From the NCBI GenBank assembly GCA_017429885.1, contig JAFROA010000302.1, forward strand, positions 1-20,568: a DNA stretch of 20,568 nucleotides. Direction: 5' to 3'. A program made the translations under genes and the position numbers. This stretch comes from Bacteroidales bacterium (GTDB lineage: Bacteria; Bacteroidota; Bacteroidia; Bacteroidales; UBA932). Shown here in pieces: positions 8,873 through 14,870 of the stretch; positions within the stretch are counted from its first letter, which is position 1; each line of letters opens with the position of its first letter. The notes beneath the pieces were generated by a model. It did no database searches. It was not told the DNA's origin and was given only the letters and a program-made list of their open reading frames with translations.

Positions 8873-9325
8873 ATGAGAGGGCGTGTCTTTCTCTATGTCC
8901 TGGCTTTAGCTGTCGTATCATGTGTCAGGCCGTCTTCCCGCGAGTTTTTCGTCTTGAGGGAGAATGCTGAGTATGGTGACACGTACTCTTTTTTTCTCGA
9001 TCTTTCTGACAGTTCGGCCACTTATGGCATTGACTTTTTCACTAGGCTTGAGCGTGAGAGTTTCAAGTCTTTCCCTGGAGATGATATTATTCTGGATCTC
9101 AGGTGGTTCTCTCCATCTGACTCCATCCTCACCGACACGGCGTTCGTTAGGATCGGGGATAATTCCGGGCAGTCATATTACACCAAGGATCTTGTCTCTG
9201 GATATACAGACCGTCTGGAACTTCCGGAGGCGGGAGAGTGGCGTTTGAAGGCAAGAATAGTGAATGACGCGGGTGCGATAAGGGGTTTGGGATTAATTCT
9301 TAAGAGAGACGATGGGACACGATAA
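8873..9325 (+). CDS. gldH: GldH-like lipoprotein
   Basis: A 150-residue exported lipoprotein. A short hydrophobic signal (VFLYVLALAVVSC) ends in a lipobox with Cys at residue 17. The rest is beta-rich (YSFFLDLSDSS, DDIILDLRWFSP, GEWRLKARIVND). Size, lipobox and position directly after holB and ricT match the gldH locus of Bacteroidota. In gliding members GldH is needed for motility and belongs to the set of Gld lipoproteins; non-gliding Bacteroidales keep homologues of unclear role. Sequence similarity is weak by eye, so the name rests mainly on context. The 3' end overlaps trmB by 14 bases. Confidence 0.6.
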   Translation: MRGRVFLYVLALAVVSCVRPSSREFFVLRENAEYGDTYSFFLDLSDSSATYGIDFFTRLERESFKSFPGDDIILDLRWFSPSDSILTDTAFVRIGDNSGQSYYTKDLVSGYTDRLELPEAGEWRLKARIVNDAGAIRGLGLILKRDDGTR

Positions 9326-10238
9326 ACTTAGGAAATTCGCGGAGAATGAGACTTTCTCCTGCCTTCTCCAGCCTGACGCTTCAGCGGTGTTGGATAAGAG
9401 CGGTGACTCTTCTTTAGGGTTGCGGCTCAATGACCATCCTGTCAAAGGTCATTGGAACTCGACAATGTTCAAGAAAGATCAACCGATAGTCCTGGAACTC
9501 GGATGTGGCAAAGGGGAGTACACGATTGACCTTTCGAAAAGGGTTCCCGGGAATAATTATATCGGGGTCGACATCAAGGGAGCGAGACTTTGGAGAGGTG
9601 CCAAGACGGCCACTGAGGAGAATCTTACCAATGTGGCTTTCCTCCGTACGAGGATAGAGTTCATCGAGGCTTTCTTTGGTCCCGGAGAGGTTTCCGAAAT
9701 TTGGCTGACTTTCTCCGACCCTCAGTTGAAGAGTGAGAATTCAAGGCTGACAAGTCCTTTATTCCTTGAGCGTTATCGTAAGTTCCTCAAGCCTGGCGGG
9801 GTCATCCATCTCAAGACTGACAGCCGTTTCCTTCATGAATATTCAAAGGCCGTGGCCCTCGAGAACAATCTCACCATCCTTGCCGCTACGACCGACCTCT
9901 ACGGCTGGGCCCCGTCGGAGGAGGTGTCCTCCCGTTCAACGTCCGCTTCGCGGACCCCACCACCGGCTTCGCCGGCGGTCCCCCCTCTTACGTGGCCGAG
10001 GGTGGCCACGGTTGCCGGGGGGACACCTCCTCCCGACGGGTGCGTGTCAGCATTATTCGAGGTTCAGACGTTTTATGAGAAGATGTTCCTGGCGCAGGGG
10101 TACAAGATAACCTATCTAGAGTTCATAATTGATCACAAGGGTCCCTACATGCATCCTTCTGATTTTGATTCTGATTATTGGCGTTCAATAGAGGGACCTA
10201 GACGGTTCTCTCATTCGCCGTCCTCTTCCCAGAGGTAG
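9312..10238 (+). CDS. trmB: tRNA (guanine-N7-)-methyltransferase with a 44-residue in-frame insertion
   Basis: TrmB makes m7G46 in tRNA with S-adenosylmethionine. The SAM loop LELGCGKGEYT (61-71), acidic VDIKG (86-90), EIWLTFSDPQ (129-138, equivalent to the FPDPW region), HLKTDS (166-171) and TFYE (253-256, the TxxE motif) are all present in order. The protein has 308 residues, whereas the family is usually about 230-260. The excess is a proline-, serine-, alanine- and glycine-rich stretch at about 200-243, encoded by the GC-rich palindromic element at 9911-10040. The frame reads through it and regains normal TrmB sequence (ALFEVQTFYEKMF), so the gene is not obviously broken, but the loop sits near the tRNA/SAM site and activity could be altered. 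The last 28 bases overlap the convergent U32 gene. Confidence 0.92.
   Translation: MGHDKLRKFAENETFSCLLQPDASAVLDKSGDSSLGLRLNDHPVKGHWNSTMFKKDQPIVLELGCGKGEYTIDLSKRVPGNNYIGVDIKGARLWRGAKTATEENLTNVAFLRTRIEFIEAFFGPGEVSEIWLTFSDPQLKSENSRLTSPLFLERYRKFLKPGGVIHLKTDSRFLHEYSKAVALENNLTILAATTDLYGWAPSEEVSSRSTSASRTPPPASPAVPPLTWPRVATVAGGTPPPDGCVSALFEVQTFYEKMFLAQGYKITYLEFIIDHKGPYMHPSDFDSDYWRSIEGPRRFSHSPSSSQR
9911..10040. repeat. GC-rich cloverleaf-forming palindromic element embedded in trmB
   Basis: By hand count 96 of 130 bases are G or C (about 74%), while the flanks are near 50%. The ends are inverted repeats: 9911-9934 pairs with 10016-10040 over 24 bp, with one bulged C (10032) and one G-U. After a small internal loop, 9937-9940 pairs with 10011-10014. 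Inside lie three hairpins: 9941-9955 (GTCCGC/GCGGAC, loop TTC), 9959-9979 (ACC, mismatch, CCGGC/GCCGG, mismatch, GGT, loop TTC) and 9991-10010 (CGTGGCC/GGCCACG, loop of 6). The first and third abut the basal stem with no gap. About 98 of 130 bases are paired. All three forward frames are free of stops. The exact insertion boundaries and any target duplication are not determinable here; removing 132 bases from 9911 would restore an in-frame join. I recognise no named family. Confidence 0.85.
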
Positions 10239-11479
10239 ATCCTATCCCCTCTACGAAGCTTACGGTCACCTTTCCAATCCTCCGGGAAGGAGACCGGTAT
10301 CGAGCATAGATCGCCTTTAAGGGCCTCCATGACTGGTTTAAGGTCGACTCTGATCTCATCCACCTTTCCTTCATACACCCCTGTGGACTGGCCTATTGCC
10401 AGGTATTCATTTCCTATCTTTATCGAATAAGACTCAATAAGGATCTCGGCGACGCTGAGGCGGTCATACCAGTTGGTGACTTTTCCGACATAAGTCTTCC
10501 TCCTGCGGGCATGGCTGCCGTATATCTCACTCCATTCTCCCAATTTGGCACCTTGATAGTAACCGTCCCAAAATCCTCGGTTGAAGACTTCGGAAAGCTT
10601 GTCTTTCAGGTGTTTTCCCAGTTCCGGGGAGAACGTCCCGTCACAGACCGCGTCAGCGGCTTTACGATAGCACTCCGATGTCCTCTTCACATATTCGGCA
10701 GATCTCGCCCTGCCCTCGATTTTGAAGACCTTTACCCCGGAGTCTATCATCTTGTCCAGGAACTCTATGGTGCATAGGTCCTTAGGGGACATGATATATT
10801 TGTTGTCGATGTTCAGTTTGTATCCTGTCTCAAGATCCGTTACCTCATATCCCCTGCGGCAAATCTGGTAGCACTCACCGCGGTTGCCTGATTTCCCGTA
10901 GGCGTGGAGACTTAGGTAGCATTTACCTGACACGGCCATGCAAAGGGCTCCGTGTGAGAACATCTCTAACCGGACCAGATTCCCGGAAGGCCCTGTAATC
11001 CTTTCTCGCTCAATGGCTTCACTGATGGCTTTGACCTGGGGCAGATTGAGTTCCCTGGCCAGGACCACGACATCTGCGAACCTTGCCCAGAATCTTAATG
11101 CTTCTATATTGGAGACATTCAGTTGAGTTGACGCATGGACTTCAATGCCGATTTCCCTGCAGTACTGGATCGCCGCCATGTCTGATGCGATGATGGCGTC
11201 CACTCCGGCTTTTCTCGCGGCGTCTAGCGCCTCTCTCATCGGCTCAAGATCATTATCATAAAGCACAATGTTGAGAGTCATATATGTCTTGACTCCGGCG
11301 GAACGGCAAATTCTGGTGATCTCAGGAAGATCCTCCGGGGAAAAGTTGTTGGCGGAGTGTGAGCGCATGTTAAGGCGGCCCACACCGAAATAGACTGAGT
11401 CAGCTCCACCCTCGATGGCGGCGGCAAGACACTCGAAGTTCCCCGCCGGAGCCATTATCTCTATTTCATTTCTGTCCAT
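10211..11479 (-). CDS. U32 family peptidase-like protein (TrhP/RlhA-type RNA hydroxylation family)
   Basis: A 422-residue cytoplasmic protein. It starts MDRNEIEIMAPAGNFECLAAAIEGGADSVYFG, typical of the U32 TIM-barrel-like domain. The U32 signature is at 172-181 (EMFSHGALCM), with Cys180, Cys187, Cys203 and Cys207 likely to bind an iron-sulfur cluster. U32 proteins were first called collagenases/peptidases, but E. coli TrhP (YegQ) and RlhA act in 5-hydroxylation of tRNA or rRNA pyrimidines using prephenate; an RNA-modification role fits best. The C-terminal domain (about 330-415) resembles the small beta-barrel of this family. It is transcribed towards trmB and away from malQ, with 98 bases to the latter. 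No convincing promoter was found. Confidence 0.88.
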   Translation of the reverse strand: MDRNEIEIMAPAGNFECLAAAIEGGADSVYFGVGRLNMRSHSANNFSPEDLPEITRICRSAGVKTYMTLNIVLYDNDLEPMREALDAARKAGVDAIIASDMAAIQYCREIGIEVHASTQLNVSNIEALRFWARFADVVVLARELNLPQVKAISEAIERERITGPSGNLVRLEMFSHGALCMAVSGKCYLSLHAYGKSGNRGECYQICRRGYEVTDLETGYKLNIDNKYIMSPKDLCTIEFLDKMIDSGVKVFKIEGRARSAEYVKRTSECYRKAADAVCDGTFSPELGKHLKDKLSEVFNRGFWDGYYQGAKLGEWSEIYGSHARRRKTYVGKVTNWYDRLSVAEILIESYSIKIGNEYLAIGQSTGVYEGKVDEIRVDLKPVMEALKGDLCSIPVSFPEDWKGDRKLRRGDRIYLWEEDGE

Positions 11480-11577
11480 GTGTGTGTATGTGACCGATTG
11501 TGCCCGCGAATATAACCATTTTCGGATATTTTGGCTATATTGCGTTTTAATGGCGGAACAAGGCCGCCGGTTATGTT

Positions 11578-13968
11578 ATGCGTATCACTATAAGTATTGA
11601 ATACTTCACTGTCCCGGGGGAGTCCCTTTCCTATCTTTGGCCTGATGGTAAGGAAACCCCGATGAGTTATGTCTCTGACGGCGTTTGGAGCGCCGAGGTA
11701 AAAGTGCCATCCACTTGGAAGGTGGTCGAATATGGTTTTGTTCTCAGGCGTGATGGGAAAATAGTCCGCCGTGAGTGGGCTGGACACACATTGAATATCC
11801 CTTCTTCAAGGAAGATTACTTCCGTTGAGGTCAGGGACCGTTGGAATGACAGGCCATCGGATGCCCCTTTCTGGACCAAGGCTTTCACGGATGTGATTTT
11901 CGGCGGGAAGGCGATATCTACAAGAAGACATTTTGGGGACTTGACACTGATAGTCGCGGCTCCCGGAATCCATAGGGGTGAGATTCTCGCTGTGACCGGT
12001 GGCGGATCATTGTTTGATGACTGGAAGAAGTTCATTCCTTTGACGGATGGGCCGCTATGGAGAGTTTCTTTGAATTCGAAGGAAGTAGGTGAGTATAAAT
12101 TCGTTATTCTTGATGAGGCGACAGGCCGGGCAAAGCTATGGGAGTCAGGTCCGAACAGGAGGCTCATATCAGCTGCCCAGGAAGGGACGCTTCTAGTTGT
12201 CCGGGAGTCTGATCCGGTCTTCGGGAGGCAGCCATGGAGGGGAACAGGTGTCGCCATCCCCGTTTTCTCGCTTAGGAGTGAGGACAGTTTCGGTGTCGGA
12301 GAGTTCAAAGACTTGAAAAAACTGGTGGACTGGGCTGTGGCGACCGGGCAAAGCATCATCCAGATCCTCCCGATTAACGACACGACTATGACACGCTCGT
12401 GGACGGATTCATATCCCTATAACGCCAACTCCACCTTCGCCCTCCACCCGCAGTTCATATCACTTCCGGAAGCTGGTGTAAAAAAGACAAAGGAATATAA
12501 GGCTCTCCAGAAGGAGTTGAACTCTTTGCCTCAGATAGATTATGAGAGGGTTAACAATGAGAAAACCCGTCTCCTGCAGGCAGCTTTCCAGTCTGTAGGG
12601 CCGGAAGTGCTTGAGAGTGAGGAATATAAATCCTTCTTCTCGGCCAATGAGCATTGGCTTGTCCCATACGCCGCTTTCTGCGTTCTAAGGGACCTTAACT
12701 GTACACCACAGTTCGGGAAATGGACGGAATTGAGTGTTTATTCAAAGAGTGGAGTTGAGGCTTTCCGGAAGATCCATGGGGAGAAGATGGATTTCTATTG
12801 CTGGGAGCAATTCTGTCTTGACTCTCAACTCAAAGATGCCGTCTCGTATGCTCATTCCAAAGGAATCGCGATCAAAGGCGACCTTCCGATTGGAATAAGC
12901 CGTGACAGTGTCGACGCATGGCAATATCCGGAGCTGTTCAATCTTGACTCCCAAGCGGGAGCCCCGCCGGACGCTTTCTCTGAAGACGGACAGAACTGGG
13001 GATTCCCGACTTACAATTGGGAAGAGATGGCCAAGGATGGTTATGGCTGGTGGAAAGCCCGTCTCGCGAAGATGAGCGAGTACTTTGATGCTTTCAGGAT
13101 TGACCATATTCTCGGGTTTTTCCGCATTTGGGAGATTCCGCTGGGCATAAAGTCTGGGCTTCTGGGCCATTTCAATCCGGCTTTGCCTTATTCTGCAGAC
13201 GAGCTTCGTGGTCGTGGCTTCAATCCGGATTCCGATCTTTTCGTCCCGGACCCCCATCGCCACGGATGGTACCATCCTCGTATCTCTTCGCAAAAGACCG
13301 CCGCTTTCGAGGCTCTTGATCAGTGGCACAAGGATGAATATGACAACCTATACAATGATTTCTTCTATCGCCGCCACAACGCCTTCTGGAAGGAAACGGC
13401 TATGAGAAAGCTTCCCGCTTTGCTGGATTCAACCGGAATGCTCGCTTGTGGTGAGGATTTGGGAATGATCCCGGCTTGTGTTCCAGAGGTTATGGATGAG
13501 CTCAGGATTCTTTCTCTTGAGGTCCAGAGGATGCCGAAGTCACCGGAGGATGCTTTCGGGGATCCTTCCAGATACCCCTACCTATCTGTCTGCACTACAG
13601 GATCTCATGACACCTCCTCACTCAGGGCGTGGTGGGAAGAAGACAGGGAGCTAACTTCCAGATACTTCCATGAGATGCTCCATTGTGAGGGCCAGGCTCC
13701 TTCTTTCTGCGAGCCTTGGATTTGCGAGAAGATAATCCGCCAGCATCTCGAGTCACCCTCCATGTTCTGCATCCTGCCTTTGCAGGATTGGCTCTCGATT
13801 GACGGGGAAGTCCGTTATCAGGGCGATCCGGCTGACGAGCGGATTAATGTCCCCGCTAACCCCAGGCACTATTGGCGCTGGAGGATGCACACAACTCTTG
13901 AGGATCTACTTACCCGCACAGGTTTCAACTCCAGGCTTAAGGATTTGATTTCCGCTTCAGGGAGGTAG
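11578..13968 (+). CDS. malQ: 4-alpha-glucanotransferase (GH77, amylomaltase) with two N-terminal CBM20 domains
   Basis: This enzyme transfers maltosyl/glucan units during maltodextrin and glycogen metabolism in the cytoplasm; no signal peptide is seen. Of 796 residues, about 1-100 and 118-205 look like two starch-binding CBM20 modules (IEYFTVPGESLSYLW..., then GSLFDDWKKFIPLTDG..W). The GH77 barrel follows from about 221 (RGTGVAIPVFSLRSEDSFGVGEF). Catalytic residues are visible: nucleophile Asp509 in FRIDH, acid/base Glu626 in CGEDLG, and Asp678 in GSHDTS. This layout matches the DPE2-like amylomaltases of Bacteroidota and plants. A small hairpin (GGCGG 11552-11556, CCGCC 11564-11568) lies just before the start. 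The IS66 element begins one base after the stop codon; the reading frame is intact. Confidence 0.93.
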   Translation: MRITISIEYFTVPGESLSYLWPDGKETPMSYVSDGVWSAEVKVPSTWKVVEYGFVLRRDGKIVRREWAGHTLNIPSSRKITSVEVRDRWNDRPSDAPFWTKAFTDVIFGGKAISTRRHFGDLTLIVAAPGIHRGEILAVTGGGSLFDDWKKFIPLTDGPLWRVSLNSKEVGEYKFVILDEATGRAKLWESGPNRRLISAAQEGTLLVVRESDPVFGRQPWRGTGVAIPVFSLRSEDSFGVGEFKDLKKLVDWAVATGQSIIQILPINDTTMTRSWTDSYPYNANSTFALHPQFISLPEAGVKKTKEYKALQKELNSLPQIDYERVNNEKTRLLQAAFQSVGPEVLESEEYKSFFSANEHWLVPYAAFCVLRDLNCTPQFGKWTELSVYSKSGVEAFRKIHGEKMDFYCWEQFCLDSQLKDAVSYAHSKGIAIKGDLPIGISRDSVDAWQYPELFNLDSQAGAPPDAFSEDGQNWGFPTYNWEEMAKDGYGWWKARLAKMSEYFDAFRIDHILGFFRIWEIPLGIKSGLLGHFNPALPYSADELRGRGFNPDSDLFVPDPHRHGWYHPRISSQKTAAFEALDQWHKDEYDNLYNDFFYRRHNAFWKETAMRKLPALLDSTGMLACGEDLGMIPACVPEVMDELRILSLEVQRMPKSPEDAFGDPSRYPYLSVCTTGSHDTSSLRAWWEEDRELTSRYFHEMLHCEGQAPSFCEPWICEKIIRQHLESPSMFCILPLQDWLSIDGEVRYQGDPADERINVPANPRHYWRWRMHTTLEDLLTRTGFNSRLKDLISASGR

Positions 13969-13969
13969 A
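13962..13969. repeat. Left 8-bp target-site duplication of the IS66 element
   Basis: GAGGTAGA, identical to 16538-16545. It contains the malQ stop codon TAG (13966-13968). Confidence 0.95.
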
Positions 13970-13992
13970 GTAAGCCTCCGATGAACTGCATA
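13970..13992 (+). repeat. IS66 left terminal inverted repeat
   Basis: Outer bases GTAAGCCTCCGAT; its reverse complement aligns to 16515-16537 with 17 of the outermost 21 positions identical. Confidence 0.9.
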
Positions 13993-14023
13993 TTGTAGCG
14001 GGGAGTAATCCTCGCTACTTTTG
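13993..14023 (+). promoter_or_regulatory. Promoter of IS66 tnpA
   Basis: TTG (13993-13995), a 20-bp spacer, then TACTTTTG (14016-14023), matching TAnnTTTG. The tnpA ATG is at 14039, so the leader would be about 10 bases. An inverted repeat occupies most of the spacer. Confidence 0.75.
13995..14018. repeat. Inverted repeat/hairpin overlapping the tnpA promoter
   Basis: GTAGCGGGGA (13995-14004) and TCCTCGCTAC (14009-14018) form a 10-bp stem (one G-U) with loop GTAA. It spans the promoter from the -33 to the -7 box, so it could be an operator, or could fold in RNA coming in from malQ. Confidence 0.75.
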
Positions 14024-14038
14024 CAAAAAGTTACTGCT

Positions 14039-14407
14039 ATGCTTACAAGAGAACAGATTCTGGAAGTGGACACCTATTGCGCCGAGCATCAAGTCAGCCA
14101 GCAACGCTACTTGGAAGAACACAATATTCCCCGTCACCAATACTACGTGTGGAAACGGAAGTATCGTCAGGAAGATGAACAGTCCTCAGAACCTGGAGCT
14201 TTTGTCCAGTTGCGACCTGGTGGTGAGTTTGTCTCACCGATGATGCCACCGGCCAAGACTTCCGGTAAAGCAAAGGCCAAAACAGGTGTGGTAGATAGCG
14301 CAGAGAGTTTTCTGACGGTAGAGATCCGTACTTCTGCCGGAACAATGATGCGTATCCAGGGCAGCATGACCGCCGCACATCTACATGAGATCATCACTGC
14401 GGGATGA
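14039..14407 (+). CDS. tnpA: IS66 family accessory protein TnpA
   Basis: A 122-residue protein. The N-terminal part (LTREQILEVDTYCAEHQVSQ, then RYLEEHNIPRHQYYVWKRKYR) is the helix-turn-helix-like segment seen in IS66 TnpA proteins and probably binds DNA at the ends. The C-terminal half (FLTVEIRTSAGTMMRIQGSMTAAHLHEIITAG) is also typical. The frame stays open upstream to a TTG at 14021, but that codon lies in the -7 promoter box, so ATG 14039 is the start. The stop overlaps the tnpB start in an ATGA, pointing to translational coupling. Confidence 0.88.
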   Translation: MLTREQILEVDTYCAEHQVSQQRYLEEHNIPRHQYYVWKRKYRQEDEQSSEPGAFVQLRPGGEFVSPMMPPAKTSGKAKAKTGVVDSAESFLTVEIRTSAGTMMRIQGSMTAAHLHEIITAG

Positions 14408-14766
14408 TGTTCTACCTGGATGGGACATACCGGTATTGGCTGTATAACAAGCCCGTTGATATGCGTAAGAGCTTCAACGGACTGAGCGGTATCGTTACTA
14501 ACGCCATGAGTGGACGGCTGTACGGCGGTGACGTCTTCATCTTTGTCAACGCCAGTCGTAATATGATGAAACTGCTACGGAAAGAGGAAGGAGGTCTGGT
14601 TCTTTATTGCTTCCGTCTTGATATGGGTCGAATGCGATTGCCGAATATGGGTGGAGAAGACGTAATCTCCACCAGTTTGGCGTATGAAAACGTAGTGGGG
14701 ATGGTGCGTTCTGCTCTTGACAGCCCCTATGTGAGGCGGATGAAGCTACTATCTAACCGCCTGTAA
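14404..14766 (+). CDS. tnpB: IS66 family accessory protein TnpB
   Basis: A 120-residue IS66 Orf2/TnpB protein (unrelated to the RNA-guided TnpB nuclease of IS200/IS605). The family pattern is clear: YNKPVDMRKSFNGLSGIV near the N-terminus, then GDVFIFVNASRNMMKLLRKEEGGLVLYCFRLDMGRM. It is needed with TnpA and TnpC for full transposition in studied IS66 elements; its biochemical role is not established. The start overlaps tnpA by four bases; the second ATG (14407) is an alternative. A 104-base gap with its own promoter separates it from tnpC. Confidence 0.92.
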   Translation: MMFYLDGTYRYWLYNKPVDMRKSFNGLSGIVTNAMSGRLYGGDVFIFVNASRNMMKLLRKEEGGLVLYCFRLDMGRMRLPNMGGEDVISTSLAYENVVGMVRSALDSPYVRRMKLLSNRL

Positions 14767-14817
14767 ATCTTTACTTTAGATAAGTAAAATAATCGACATT
14801 CGCAATAGCAAAAACCC

Positions 14818-14848
14818 TTGCAGAAGTAGCTGGAAGGCCATATCTTTG
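14818..14848 (+). promoter_or_regulatory. Separate promoter for IS66 tnpC
   Basis: TTG (14818-14820), a 20-bp spacer, then TATCTTTG (14841-14848), a full match to TAnnTTTG. It lies in the 104-base tnpB-tnpC gap, 22 bases before the tnpC ATG. Confidence 0.8.
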
Positions 14849-14870
14849 TATCCGGTAACGAGAGAAAAAG

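Noticed and set aside
9899..9902. CTAC (bottom-strand GTAG) next to the palindromic element, as in REP sequences recognised by RAYT transposases
   Set aside because: It is a single tetranucleotide that falls in conserved Leu-Tyr codons of trmB and is eight bases from the stem; it could easily be chance.
9312..10238. trmB as a pseudogene
   Set aside because: The frame is continuous through the GC-rich insertion and TrmB motifs are intact on both sides; loss of function is possible but not shown.
10232..10239. A third copy of GAGGTAGA at the trmB stop codon
   Set aside because: It matches the IS66 target duplication, but there is no element end beside it; it comes from the same AGG-TAG-A codon context and is probably coincidence.
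11480..11577. Promoters for malQ (TATATTGC, TATTTTGG) and for the U32 gene (minus-strand TATATTCG)
   Set aside because: Each differs from TAnnTTTG and none has a TTG at a suitable distance, so I did not list them.
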